Assembly: GCA_030429725.1 (NCBI GenBank)
Contig: JAUIEX010000009.1
Location: 1 to 48,376, forward strand
DNA length: 48,376 nt
Direction: 5' to 3'
From: Alphaproteobacteria bacterium
Lineage (GTDB): Bacteria; Pseudomonadota; Alphaproteobacteria; Rickettsiales; UBA8987
Both the position numbers and the translations under genes were made by a program. The notes below the pieces were generated by a model, which saw only the letters and a program-made list of their open reading frames with translations, was not told where the DNA came from and ran no database searches. Positions 25,027 through 34,424 of this stretch are shown here, piece by piece (the stretch's first letter is position 1; every line of letters begins with the position of its first letter).

Positions 25027-28000
25027 ATGCCAAAAGATAAAGTATTTACGCTGGAAAATAAGGATTTCGATCAACTTACGTTTGATCGTTACGTGAAAGC
25101 AGCTGCGGAAATGCGGCTGGAAGCGCCTTATCTTAAAGAATTACATGAGCAATATGAGCGTGCCTATGATGGTGCCTATAAGGCGGCCATGAATGCCGGT
25201 TTAAGTGGCCCGGCGGCGGAAGATGAAGCGCGTGGGGCGGCGCATCGCTCCGTGGAAGAGGCATTCCACGATAAGTTTGCCGAGGGTATGGAAGCCATTT
25301 CCAAGCAGGTGGAAGCCAAACGGGAAGCGATTTTTAAAGGCCTTGAAAAGGGCGAAAACGGTCATGTGATTTACACCGATGCTGATGGTGAAAAGCAGAA
25401 CGATCTGCTGAAGCTGGAAGACGGTGAAATTAACCCTGAAATTGAAGCGTATGTTGAACGGGAATTGCAGGCGGAACAGCAGCAGATTTTTAAAGATATG
25501 CTGCATAGCGGTGATGATGGAAAACATGCCGCCGCGCGCTATATGCTGGCGTTGGAGGTGGATGCGCAAAGCACATTGCTCAGTGAGCTGGGCAAGGATG
25601 TGCATTACGATGCACGCGGTTTTGCCAGGGAACTGGAACGGGGCGTTAAAAAGCAGCAGGGTGATGAGGCGCTGATTAATGAGTATGAAGGGCAGGAAAA
25701 TGCGCCCAAAGCCCGTGACGAGGAAGGGAATTACACGCCGGAATATCTTGATTTTGTGCGTGAGAAAGTGGCCCTAGAACTGGAGAATGATAAAAAACTG
25801 GGGGATGAGGCTGAATATTATGCCGATTTAACCCCTTCCCAGCAGAAAGCATTTTTAGAAGGTGAGAAGAAAATCACCGCGTTTGATATTGCCGCGAATA
25901 AAGCGTATTTCGGTGCGGTTTCTTTCGAGGTGGATGCTTACAACCATGTGGTGGACAAAGCCCGTGGCGCGGTTAGTGATGGCGTGGAAGCTTCCGTCCG
26001 TGAGGGCAAGGATGGTGCCGAGGGGGCGCTTAATCGCGCGCCCAAAGCTGCGGATATGGTGGTGGAAAACGCCATTCTGGTGCAGCAGGTGGAAACGCTG
26101 GTGAAGATGCATGAATCCGCCGGCTCGCCGGAAGCGGAAAAAGCGCTGGAAGACCGGATTGCGGCCACGCAGAAGCAGGTTATTGGCAATGTGAACCAGC
26201 TTTTTTCAGTGGCGGCGATTCAATTGGGCATGCAGCCAAGTGCCGAGAAGGTGATTGCCCATGCCGGGGAAATTGTGGAGGCAAATGCGTTCAAATTGCT
26301 GGAAACCTATCACCGTTTGGATTTGGTGAATGGTGGGAAAAGCACGCTTGCGGCGGAGGGGTTTGATTATTACCCGGCCGACCTGAGAGCGGTTAACGAA
26401 GATGGAACAAAGGGAATTGGAAGCATGCCGCCGCAGGCCGCCGAACTGGCGCTGAAGGAATATGGCATTGATTATGACGCCGTGAAAAACATGCCGGTGG
26501 TGGTGGGTGATAACGACAAGGTGCGTGTGGCGAAAGATGCAGCGGAATTTGCCAAGGCGCTGGCAGATGAGACATATGGTGAGGCGGCCTTTAAGGCGGC
26601 GCTGCAATATAGCGTGGCGGTGGAGCTGACAGACCCGGCTTATGCATCTGTGCTGGGGGAGATGGGTGTTTCTCAGGCGGAGCTGAAAGCTGCCGTGAAA
26701 GAGGTGCCGACCAAGGGCGTTGCTGTGATTTCCGACATGATGGGGCAGGCGCGCAATGGCTGGGAGGCGGCGGAAAGCCACACGATTCTGGAAGATCGCG
26801 CACGGACATTGGCGGAAACGATCCTGCTTTATGAGGAAGCTTTCAAAAACAAGGACAGTGATGCACTGGCGAAAGCAGGCTATAGCGGTGATGGAGCCGT
26901 TGCTGAGGCAATGCAGGACATGGATGCGCTGAAAGGCGAGCTGGCTTCCACGCTTGAGACGATGAACTCCGGCCAGGCGGTTGACGGCTATCTTCATGGT
27001 GTTGCTGAGAAGCTGAAGGCGGAGGAAGCAGAGAAAGAGAAAAACAAAACCACGGGTGATAAGATTTTCCAGGGTGCTTATGACGGTGCGCAGATGATTG
27101 CGGACAAGCTGGGGTTTGGTGGCTTTGCCGAGGTAATTCAGGATTTGATTGTGAGCATTGCCCGTATTTTCGGGGTGAATATCGACACGCATCAGGAGGT
27201 GCAGGAAGTGAGCCGCTATGCCACCGAGGATCTGAAAGCGGGGCGTGACATGGCGCGTGCGTTTGAAGCGCGCGGGCTGGAAGCCGGCAAGCTGGCATGG
27301 AACAGCCAGCTCTTTGAGCAGGCTTATCAGGCCAAGGCAGGCGGGCAGGATATTGATGCTGTGTTGGCGCGCTATCAGCTGCCGGAAGGGCTGAACACCG
27401 AGGCCGCCGCGGCAACCCATGCCCTGAAACTGGTGGTGAGCACGACACCGGAACAGTTAGAGAAGACGCTGAAAGCAAAATTGGGTGATGACGCCACGCA
27501 AGAGCAGAAAGCGGCGCTGCCAACCAAAATTGAGCAAGGCAAAGTGGAGCTTGGTAAGGTTCATGAGAGCTATGTTGCCATGGCCGACGCGGTTGGGAAT
27601 TATGAGCTTTTGGCAAAAGAATCCAAAGCCGGGCTGACGGGAATTCAGGATGAATTTAACGAGCTTCGCAATGATTTGAGCATGACGGATGAAAAGATTG
27701 CCGGGGTGAGTTTTCAAGATATTCAGAATAACCCGGAAGAAGCCGGCAAAACGTTGCTGGAAGATGTGGAAGCATTGCTGGAGCGCAAAGATTTGTCGGA
27801 TGAGCAGAAAGCCACATTGGAAAAGCTGCAAGGTGATTTGAAGATGGTTAATGGCGCGTTTACGACGGCGAATGAACAGATGGCTGAAGCTAACGCGGCG
27901 CTCACGAATAATCTGAATGCTTATATGAATCTGGCCAATGGTGAAAATGCCATGCAATTTGCGGGTGTTTCACCGGAGCATATGGGCTTTGGCGTGGGGC

Positions 28001-28653
28001 TGATGGCAGAAGGGCATGTGAAGGTGGTGCCATCCGATATTCAAACCGAAGCGGCGGCAAAATTCGCCACATTAAACGAAAAATATGGCAATGATATGGC
28101 GGATGTGGCCTCGCATTATGGCGGGACGGAGCGCGAGGGAGTAGTGATTACAGCGAATCAGGGTGCGGCGCAGGGTCAGAACGTTGAGGAAAAATCCGTT
28201 GAGGCGGTGGCACGTGGGCTGGAAGCCTTTACGGTTGCAGGTGCCAATCCGGAGCAAGAGGCCAAGCTGGAAGCCATTGCGCAGGGAATGGGCATCACGG
28301 TAGAACAGGCAAAAGAACTGGCAGCGATTGTGGATGCGGCTTCCGGTGGCGATGCAGATATCAAGAACGATAAAACCTATGCCGAGTTGACGGATGAGCA
28401 GAAAGCAATATTGATGGAACGGGGCGTGGACGCGCAGGAATTTGAGGTGCTGGTGAAAGCGGATGCCGTGGCCGAAAAAGCGTTTGAGGATGACCTGGCG
28501 GCGATTCTGGAGGGGGAGGGCATTGTGAGCAGCCTTTCTTCCAATGGCAATACCTATAAAATTGAAAAAGATGGTGTGGATCTGGAAGAACTGCGCGCGG
28601 CGATTACCGGAAACAATGCGGAGATTCAAAGCACGATCACGCTTGGGCAATAG
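25027..28653 (+). CDS. 1208-residue acidic, cysteine-free protein of unknown function
   Basis: The ATG at 25027 follows AAATAGGAAATATT. The sequence is strongly acidic, Ala/Glu/Lys-rich and helical in character throughout, with no signal peptide and no clear membrane helix; one amphipathic segment occurs near residue 700 (FAEVIQDLIVSIARIFGVNI). I find no cysteine in 1208 residues and only two tryptophans. Long stretches look like helical bundles or coiled coil (about 100-160, 650-680, 830-970). I recognise no family. It has its own spacer with a CtrA box but is sandwiched between virD4 and the pilus-like cluster on the same strand. A T4SS substrate or structural component is a reasonable hypothesis from position, size and lack of cysteine; nothing in the sequence proves it. 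Confidence 0.85.
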   Translation: MPKDKVFTLENKDFDQLTFDRYVKAAAEMRLEAPYLKELHEQYERAYDGAYKAAMNAGLSGPAAEDEARGAAHRSVEEAFHDKFAEGMEAISKQVEAKREAIFKGLEKGENGHVIYTDADGEKQNDLLKLEDGEINPEIEAYVERELQAEQQQIFKDMLHSGDDGKHAAARYMLALEVDAQSTLLSELGKDVHYDARGFARELERGVKKQQGDEALINEYEGQENAPKARDEEGNYTPEYLDFVREKVALELENDKKLGDEAEYYADLTPSQQKAFLEGEKKITAFDIAANKAYFGAVSFEVDAYNHVVDKARGAVSDGVEASVREGKDGAEGALNRAPKAADMVVENAILVQQVETLVKMHESAGSPEAEKALEDRIAATQKQVIGNVNQLFSVAAIQLGMQPSAEKVIAHAGEIVEANAFKLLETYHRLDLVNGGKSTLAAEGFDYYPADLRAVNEDGTKGIGSMPPQAAELALKEYGIDYDAVKNMPVVVGDNDKVRVAKDAAEFAKALADETYGEAAFKAALQYSVAVELTDPAYASVLGEMGVSQAELKAAVKEVPTKGVAVISDMMGQARNGWEAAESHTILEDRARTLAETILLYEEAFKNKDSDALAKAGYSGDGAVAEAMQDMDALKGELASTLETMNSGQAVDGYLHGVAEKLKAEEAEKEKNKTTGDKIFQGAYDGAQMIADKLGFGGFAEVIQDLIVSIARIFGVNIDTHQEVQEVSRYATEDLKAGRDMARAFEARGLEAGKLAWNSQLFEQAYQAKAGGQDIDAVLARYQLPEGLNTEAAAATHALKLVVSTTPEQLEKTLKAKLGDDATQEQKAALPTKIEQGKVELGKVHESYVAMADAVGNYELLAKESKAGLTGIQDEFNELRNDLSMTDEKIAGVSFQDIQNNPEEAGKTLLEDVEALLERKDLSDEQKATLEKLQGDLKMVNGAFTTANEQMAEANAALTNNLNAYMNLANGENAMQFAGVSPEHMGFGVGLMAEGHVKVVPSDIQTEAAAKFATLNEKYGNDMADVASHYGGTEREGVVITANQGAAQGQNVEEKSVEAVARGLEAFTVAGANPEQEAKLEAIAQGMGITVEQAKELAAIVDAASGGDADIKNDKTYAELTDEQKAILMERGVDAQEFEVLVKADAVAEKAFEDDLAAILEGEGIVSSLSSNGNTYKIEKDGVDLEELRAAITGNNAEIQSTITLGQ

Positions 28654-28775
28654 AAGCCGATGCGTTTAGCATCAAAAATCCAAAAACTAAAATATTGAAA
28701 AGACAGCTTTTGTGGGAAAGCGGCCACAGGATGGCGGTGGCTTCATGGCCTGTTGCGGATGAAGGGGAAATGCCG

Positions 28776-28803
28776 TTGGTGGGCGGGTGATTTGCGATAT
28801 ACT
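28776..28803 (+). promoter_or_regulatory. Weak candidate promoter before the PilB/GspE-like gene
   Basis: TTGGTG at 28776-28781, 16-bp spacer, TATACT at 28798-28803 (five of six -10 bases, three of six -35 bases), ending 13 nt before the ATG. The 163-bp spacer also has a small hairpin near 28659-28673 (GATGC/GCATC) without a T-run. Confidence 0.28.
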
Positions 28804-28816
28804 GCCATGAGGAAGT

Positions 28817-30955
28817 ATGGCTATGACAGATAATTCACCCAAAGCGGATGTTTTTAAAGACCCGGTGCAGGAAATGCTGCGGGAAAAAGAGGAAGCGGCG
28901 CGCGTGCAAGCGGCAGAGGAAGCGGCGAAAGCTGCTGCTGAAGCGCAGGGTGGTGAAGGTGAGCTGGATATGAGCCTGCTGGCGGATATTCAGGCGGATA
29001 TCCAGAAACAGGGGATTGGCGAAGGTGAACAAGCCGAAGATGGCAATATTGAGGCGGAGCGGGTGCTTGAGACTGCGCCGCGAGAGATTATTGCAGGTTC
29101 CAAGGAGCGTTTAGCGGCGAAAGAGCGCGCCCCAGGTGATGAGGATGCGGGTGGTGCCGGGCAGCCGGAGGTGCCGGTGAGCCATGGCGGTGAGGTTGAC
29201 CCTGTTTTAGGGGGGCTGATTACGGCAGAACAGGCGGAGCAAATTAAGAAAGAAGGCAAAAAACGCCTGCCAATAGGCCGCCGCCTCATTGAAAAGGGGA
29301 TTATCTCTAAAGATCAGTTGGAAATTGCCCTGAAAGTGCAGCGGAGCAGTGACGAGCCGATTATGATTGGTGCGGTGTTGGTGCAGCTTGGGTTTTTAAC
29401 GGAAAGCACGCTGAGTGAATTGCTTTCGGAGCAGACGGGGAATGAGCAGCTTGATCTGTCATCCACAATCATTGATCCAAATATGGTAAAACAGGTGACG
29501 AAGGATGTGGCGCAGAGCTATAAGGCCGTTCCGGTGATGCTGGAAGGTGATACGGTGCATGTGGCGATGACGGATATTTATGACGTGCTGGCACTGGATC
29601 GCATCCAGCGCTATTTCCCAAAGCGCTTTAAGCTCAAGCCGCTGCATACGAGTGAGCCTGATCTGGCAAAAATTATTGAGAATTATTTTGACTATGAACT
29701 CTCCATTGACGGAATTCTGCGTGAAATGGAGGCGATGAGCGAAAACCCTGAAGAGCTGGTGAAGATCAGCGCGGAGCAGGATAACTATACCAACCCAACC
29801 GTGCGTTTGATTGACGCGCTTTTGGTGGATGCGATTCAGCTGGGCGCATCGGATCTGCACTTTGAGCCGGAGGGGCCTTTTGTGCGTCTGCGCTATCGGA
29901 TTGACGGCATTTTGCAGCTGGTGCGTTCCTTCCATAAGGATTATTGGGGCGCGATTGCGGCGCGGATTAAGATCATTTCTTCCATGAATATTACGGAAAC
30001 CCGCAACCCTCAGGATGGACGAATTTCACTGACAATTCTGGGGCGTCCGATCTCTTTCCGGGTGGCAACGCAGCCCACGGTGCATGGTGAAAATATTGTG
30101 ATGCGGGTGCTGGATAAGCAGAAAGCATTACTGCCGATGGCAAAGCTTGGCTTTAGTGAGGCCAATGTGAAGTTTCTGCAAAAGGGCCTGAAGCGGCCGG
30201 AAGGGATCATCATTGTGACCGGCCCGACGGGTAGCGGTAAAACCACCACGCTTTATTCGATTCTTGGCTTCATCAATAAGATGGAAATCAACATCATGAC
30301 ACTGGAAGATCCGGTGGAATATGAGCTGCCGATGATTCGTCAATCGAACATTCGTGAGGGTACGGGGATGGATTTTATCTCCGGGATCAAATCCCTGATG
30401 CGTCAGGATCCGGATGTGATCTTTGTGGGTGAGGTGCGTGATAGTGACACGGCTAATATGGCGGTGCGTGCGGCGATGACCGGTCACCAGGTATATACCT
30501 CGCTGCATACGAATGATGCGCTGGGTGCCATTCCGCGTTTGGTGGATATTGGTGTGAAGCCAAGTTTGCTCTCCGGCAATATTATTTGCGTAGTGGCGCA
30601 GCGTTTGGCGCGAAGCCTCTGTGGGAACTGTAAAGAAACTTATATTGCCAATGAAGAGGAATGTAAGATTCTGAAGGTGGACCCGGATCAGCCGCCGGAA
30701 ATTTATCGCGCTGTTGGGTGCGAGGAATGTAATGGGCGTGGTTATCGTGGCCGGATTGCCATTTCAGAAGTGCTGTTGATGAATCAGGAGCTGGATGAAT
30801 TGATTATTAACGAAGCAAGCTACGCTGAGTTGATGAAAGTCGCGCTGAAATCAGGTTTTATTCCTATGCCGGATGATGGCGCGGATAAGGTTCTGCGTGG
30901 CATTACGACCATTGATGAGCTTGTGCGTACCGTTGACGTGACAGACCGCTTGTAG
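28817..30955 (+). CDS. PilB/GspE-type assembly ATPase
   Basis: 712 residues from the ATG at 28817 (GAGGA upstream; ATG 28823 equally possible). The first ~130 residues are Glu/Ala-rich and poorly ordered. An MshEN-type N-domain follows (LPIGRRLIEKGIISKDQLEIAL, IMIGAVLVQLGFLTESTLSELL). The ATPase core has GASDLHFEPEGPFVRLRYRIDG, Walker A GPTGSGKTT at about 469, Asp box LEDPVEYELP, Walker B DPDVIFVGEVRD, His box GHQVYTSLHTNDA, and an intact C-terminal zinc-binding tetracysteine (CGNC about 604, CEEC about 634). This is the motor that polymerises type IV pili or type II pseudopili. It heads a five-gene block. Confidence 0.93.
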   Translation: MAMTDNSPKADVFKDPVQEMLREKEEAARVQAAEEAAKAAAEAQGGEGELDMSLLADIQADIQKQGIGEGEQAEDGNIEAERVLETAPREIIAGSKERLAAKERAPGDEDAGGAGQPEVPVSHGGEVDPVLGGLITAEQAEQIKKEGKKRLPIGRRLIEKGIISKDQLEIALKVQRSSDEPIMIGAVLVQLGFLTESTLSELLSEQTGNEQLDLSSTIIDPNMVKQVTKDVAQSYKAVPVMLEGDTVHVAMTDIYDVLALDRIQRYFPKRFKLKPLHTSEPDLAKIIENYFDYELSIDGILREMEAMSENPEELVKISAEQDNYTNPTVRLIDALLVDAIQLGASDLHFEPEGPFVRLRYRIDGILQLVRSFHKDYWGAIAARIKIISSMNITETRNPQDGRISLTILGRPISFRVATQPTVHGENIVMRVLDKQKALLPMAKLGFSEANVKFLQKGLKRPEGIIIVTGPTGSGKTTTLYSILGFINKMEINIMTLEDPVEYELPMIRQSNIREGTGMDFISGIKSLMRQDPDVIFVGEVRDSDTANMAVRAAMTGHQVYTSLHTNDALGAIPRLVDIGVKPSLLSGNIICVVAQRLARSLCGNCKETYIANEEECKILKVDPDQPPEIYRAVGCEECNGRGYRGRIAISEVLLMNQELDELIINEASYAELMKVALKSGFIPMPDDGADKVLRGITTIDELVRTVDVTDRL

Positions 30956-30985
30956 CCAGCATGAAAAAAGGGTTAGAAAAGGGTT

Positions 30986-32188
30986 ATGCCTGAATTTAAT
31001 TACACGGCCTCCGATGCGAATGGCAAGATGGTGCGCGGCAGCATGAATGCTGTCAATGATCTTGATCTTGAGGAGCGCGTTGGGGCGCTTGGCTATCAGC
31101 TGATTGATTCTAAATTAGCCCGGAAAGGCATCACGCTCTTTGCCAAGAAAGTTACAACCAAAGAATTGGTGATGTTTTGTGTGCATCTGGAGCAGCTGGA
31201 TAAGGCCGGCGTGCCGCTGCTGGATTCTCTGGCGGATATTCGGGACTCTGCCGATAACCCGACATTTCGTGATGTGCTGGCGGATTTATATGAATCGGTA
31301 AAAAGTGGTTCGGTGCTTTCGGAAGCCATGAAAAAGCACCCGGAAGTGTATAATGAGGTGTTCATCGGGCTGGTTTCCGCCGGGGAGCGTACCGGGAATT
31401 TATCCACGGCGTTCCAGCATCTTTCGGAGCATTTGAAGTGGAATGACGACTTCAAGCGTTCGATTAAAAAAGCAACGCGCTATCCGATAGTGCTCTTGGT
31501 GGTGATGAGTATATTGATTACGTTTATGATGGTGTTTGTTGTGCCGCAATTGGTGGACTTTATGACATCGCAGGGTTTTGAACTGCCGATTTACACCAAG
31601 GCGCTGATTGCTACGTCGGCTTTTTTTAGCGACTACTGGTACCTGGTTTTCTCATTCCCGATTATTTCAATTATCGTACTGGTAACATTATATAAAAATA
31701 ATAGTGCGGTGCGCTATAAGCTGGATTTGTTTCTGGTGAATGTGCCGGTGATTGGTCCGGTGATTCTGAAAGTTAACATGGCACGGTTTACCCGCTTTTT
31801 TAGTATTACGTTTGCCAGCGGCATTGGCGTGATTGAGTGCCTGCAAACCAGCCAGCGTGTTTTGGGCAATATGGTGCTTCAGGAGTCGATTGGGAATATT
31901 ATTAAAAACGTGATGGACGGTAACTCTATCACGAACTCACTGGCGGCCACAAAACGCTTTCCCACATTGGTGGTACGCATGTTTAAAGTGGGAGAAGATA
32001 GTGGGAATATGGAAAGCGCACTGGAAAATGTGAATTTCTTCTATAATCGTGAGGTGGAAGATAGTATGACCAAGATGATTGGTTTTATTCAGCCCATGTT
32101 GACGGTGGTGATGGGTATTATGATGGCCTGGATTATTATTGCAGTGTTTGGCCCGCTTTATGGTAGCTTCAGCGAGATTGACTTCTGA
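30986..32188 (+). CDS. PilC/GspF-type inner-membrane platform protein
   Basis: 400 residues, normal length. Two T2SS-F repeats: the first around ELVMFCVHLEQLDKAGVPLLDSL, the second around MARFTRFFSITFASGIGVIECL. Three to four membrane helices include YPIVLLVVMSILITFMMVFVVP and the C-terminal FIQPMLTVVMGIMMAWIIIAVF. The family forms the membrane platform turned by the PilB/GspE ATPase. It lies 30 nt after the ATPase gene and its stop overlaps the next start by one base (TGATG). Confidence 0.94.
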   Translation: MPEFNYTASDANGKMVRGSMNAVNDLDLEERVGALGYQLIDSKLARKGITLFAKKVTTKELVMFCVHLEQLDKAGVPLLDSLADIRDSADNPTFRDVLADLYESVKSGSVLSEAMKKHPEVYNEVFIGLVSAGERTGNLSTAFQHLSEHLKWNDDFKRSIKKATRYPIVLLVVMSILITFMMVFVVPQLVDFMTSQGFELPIYTKALIATSAFFSDYWYLVFSFPIISIIVLVTLYKNNSAVRYKLDLFLVNVPVIGPVILKVNMARFTRFFSITFASGIGVIECLQTSQRVLGNMVLQESIGNIIKNVMDGNSITNSLAATKRFPTLVVRMFKVGEDSGNMESALENVNFFYNREVEDSMTKMIGFIQPMLTVVMGIMMAWIIIAVFGPLYGSFSEIDF

Positions 32189-33738
32189 TGCTTAGCAAGA
32201 AAGAAAAAATTATTCTGAATATTGGTGATGATGGCGCCATTCTGACGCATATGCGCGGCAAAGAAATGGTGAAGCGTATGTTCGCCTCATCCCCTTTGGT
32301 GCCGGAGTTGAAGAGCTATTGTAAGGCGCATGCGGAGGCGGAGCTTAGTTTGTTTGTGGATGTGGTGGATCAGGCTTTTATCCACCAGACTTTTCCGCCG
32401 ATCAGTAAGATTTATGTGAAGAAACAGGTTGCCAGAAAGCTGGCACGTGAATTTGATGAGCGTGATATTAAAGCCGCCTTGCCGATGGGTCAGCGCAAAG
32501 AGGGCAAGAAAGAATGGGAATATATATTTGTTTCCGTGCGCAATACCAGTCCTTTTTCCGACTGGGTTGCAATGGCTTCGGAGCTTCCAAACCCGTTGGA
32601 TGGTATTTATCTTCTGCCGGTGGAAACCATGGCCATGCTGCCAACATTGCGTGAAATTGGTGAGGTTGATACATCCGGCGGCCAGACAAAAGAATGGGCG
32701 CTGCTGGTTTCACATAACCGCGTGGGTGGGTTTCGTCAGATTGTGTACCATCGTGGCCGGGTTGTGTTTACCCGTGTTGCGCAGCCGATTGGCGGGCAGA
32801 CGCCGGATATGATTGCCGGTAATATTGAGCAGGAAACCCTCAACACTTTGGAATATATCCGCCGGCTCGACTATCAGGATGAGTGGGGTATTGATATTTT
32901 TATTATTACGTCATCGGAAGTCAAAGAGTTTCTGGAGGTGAATAATTTTGTGAATTCCAGCCCGGTGGTGGTGACGCCCTATCAGTTGGCACAAAAATCG
33001 GGCATTCCAACTTCCGCCACAGAGAGTGACCGTTTTGGAGATGTGGTTGCTGCGGCTTTCTTTGCCGTGCATGGCAAGCGGCATTTGCGGCTGGAGACAC
33101 CTTATATCAGAAAATTAAGCCTGTTGCAGCTGAGCCGAAAAGCAGTGAAAATTGCCGGCGTTTTGGTTGGTCTTGGCCTTGTGTTGACGGGTGTGTATTT
33201 GTTTGCCGACACCTATAATATGAAAGACCAATTGCTGGTGAAGCAGCAGGAAATTGCAGAACAAAAATCACGGATGAGCAGCCTGAATAAAATTGGCGAA
33301 GGGTTGAACTATAACCCTGATTTTATAAGAGAAATTGTGTCTGTGGACAAATTATTGACCATACATGAATCCGCCATGTTTGATTTTTATTCGCGGATCA
33401 CGAAGGTGGTAACATCGCAAATTACGGTTAAAGATGCGCGCTTTTCTTATGAAGAAAAAGCGCCGCAGAAATCCAGTTTGCCGCCAGGAAAGCCGGTGAT
33501 TGTCGGGACGTTTGATTTCGTTGCCGAAGGCACCGCCGAAGAGGGTTTGGCCGGTATTGTGGAAGAGATTGATTTGTTTGTTGCCGCAACACGCAAAGCA
33601 TTTTCAGAGGGTGATGTTGAGTTTAGGGATTTACCGAATCAGGATGCGTTATCGCTATCCAACTCCGCTGCACCCATAACGGGCAAGCGATATGAGTTTA
33701 GCGCAAGTATTATTTTGCTAACTGAGGAGGTGAAGTGA
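32188..33738 (+). CDS. PilM/PilN-like or GspL-like assembly protein (uncharacterised)
   Basis: 516 residues. The N-terminal ~310 residues are soluble and contain strand-rich blocks (WEYIFVSVRNTSPFSDWVAMA, GGFRQIVYHRGRVVFTRVAQ) of the kind found in the actin-like cytoplasmic domain of PilM/GspL. One membrane helix spans about 322-342 (KIAGVLVGLGLVLTGVYLF). A periplasmic coiled coil follows (VKQQEIAEQKSRMSSLNKI) and then a small alpha/beta domain. This one-piece architecture equals PilM plus PilN or a GspL. I infer the role from layout and neighbours; the sequence itself is too divergent for a firm family call. Start and stop both overlap the adjacent genes, so the cluster is tightly coupled. 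Confidence 0.7.
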   Translation: MLSKKEKIILNIGDDGAILTHMRGKEMVKRMFASSPLVPELKSYCKAHAEAELSLFVDVVDQAFIHQTFPPISKIYVKKQVARKLAREFDERDIKAALPMGQRKEGKKEWEYIFVSVRNTSPFSDWVAMASELPNPLDGIYLLPVETMAMLPTLREIGEVDTSGGQTKEWALLVSHNRVGGFRQIVYHRGRVVFTRVAQPIGGQTPDMIAGNIEQETLNTLEYIRRLDYQDEWGIDIFIITSSEVKEFLEVNNFVNSSPVVVTPYQLAQKSGIPTSATESDRFGDVVAAAFFAVHGKRHLRLETPYIRKLSLLQLSRKAVKIAGVLVGLGLVLTGVYLFADTYNMKDQLLVKQQEIAEQKSRMSSLNKIGEGLNYNPDFIREIVSVDKLLTIHESAMFDFYSRITKVVTSQITVKDARFSYEEKAPQKSSLPPGKPVIVGTFDFVAEGTAEEGLAGIVEEIDLFVAATRKAFSEGDVEFRDLPNQDALSLSNSAAPITGKRYEFSASIILLTEEVK

Positions 33739-34424
33739 TGAAAGCTAACCTTCTGAAGAAATATTTGATTAAGCAATCCATTGTCTCACTTGTGGTGGTG
33801 GTTGTCTGCGGTGTGTTCTTTGGCGGAATGTATCTATACTGGGCAAGTATTGATGGTGAGATTGAGGCGTTTGATAAAGAAGTTGAGCAGATGAAGCGTG
33901 ATATTTCTCAAAGCCAACAAACCAACAAAGCCGTGATTGAGGCGTATGAAGCCTTTGAAAAACTGGATCCAAAATATCTGACATTAGCGGATCCAATTGC
34001 CACTTCCGCCGGACGTTTGCGCGCGGCGGAGCCTGTGGTGGAGGCCATCCGGCGGGACTTTAAACTCTCCGATATTAACGTCACTTTTTCAACATTGGAG
34101 CGTGAGAAGCTGCGGAGCTTTGCGAATAAGGCAACGGGTATTCGTAATAAACTGAATCTTCGTATTCTGGCGGCAACGGATGAGATTTTTCTTTCCGCGC
34201 TGATGCGGTTGCGACAGGATTTGCCGGGTTATGTTCAGATTAAAGCCATGAATTTTAGCCGTCGGGCAGAGGTTACGGATGATTATCTGAGTAACTTCCT
34301 GGTGAATAACAAACCATTAGAGCTTGTCACCGGGGATGTTCAGGTGGATTGGGTGACTCTTGAATATGATGCGGAGCTGGTGAAAAATATTGAGGATGCC
34401 AAGAAAGAAGAGGAGCCGTTATAA
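33738..34424 (+). CDS. PilO/GspM-like inner-membrane protein (uncharacterised)
   Basis: 228 residues from the ATG at 33738, preceded by GAGGAGG at 7 nt; the start overlaps the previous stop. A short cytoplasmic tail, one membrane helix (about 14-35, IVSLVVVVVCGVFFGGMYLYW), a coiled coil (about 40-75, IEAFDKEVEQMKRDISQ) and a C-terminal alpha/beta domain. This is the build of PilO, PilN or GspM, which form the alignment complex between the platform and the outer-membrane channel. No diagnostic motif is present; the call rests on topology and on the position after the PilM/PilN-like gene. Confidence 0.65.
   Translation: MKANLLKKYLIKQSIVSLVVVVVCGVFFGGMYLYWASIDGEIEAFDKEVEQMKRDISQSQQTNKAVIEAYEAFEKLDPKYLTLADPIATSAGRLRAAEPVVEAIRRDFKLSDINVTFSTLEREKLRSFANKATGIRNKLNLRILAATDEIFLSALMRLRQDLPGYVQIKAMNFSRRAEVTDDYLSNFLVNNKPLELVTGDVQVDWVTLEYDAELVKNIEDAKKEEEPL

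Noticed and set aside
26206-27420. 404-codon minus-strand open frame
   Set aside because: Antisense to the 1208-residue protein; no start signal and the composition expected from complementing Ala/Glu codons.
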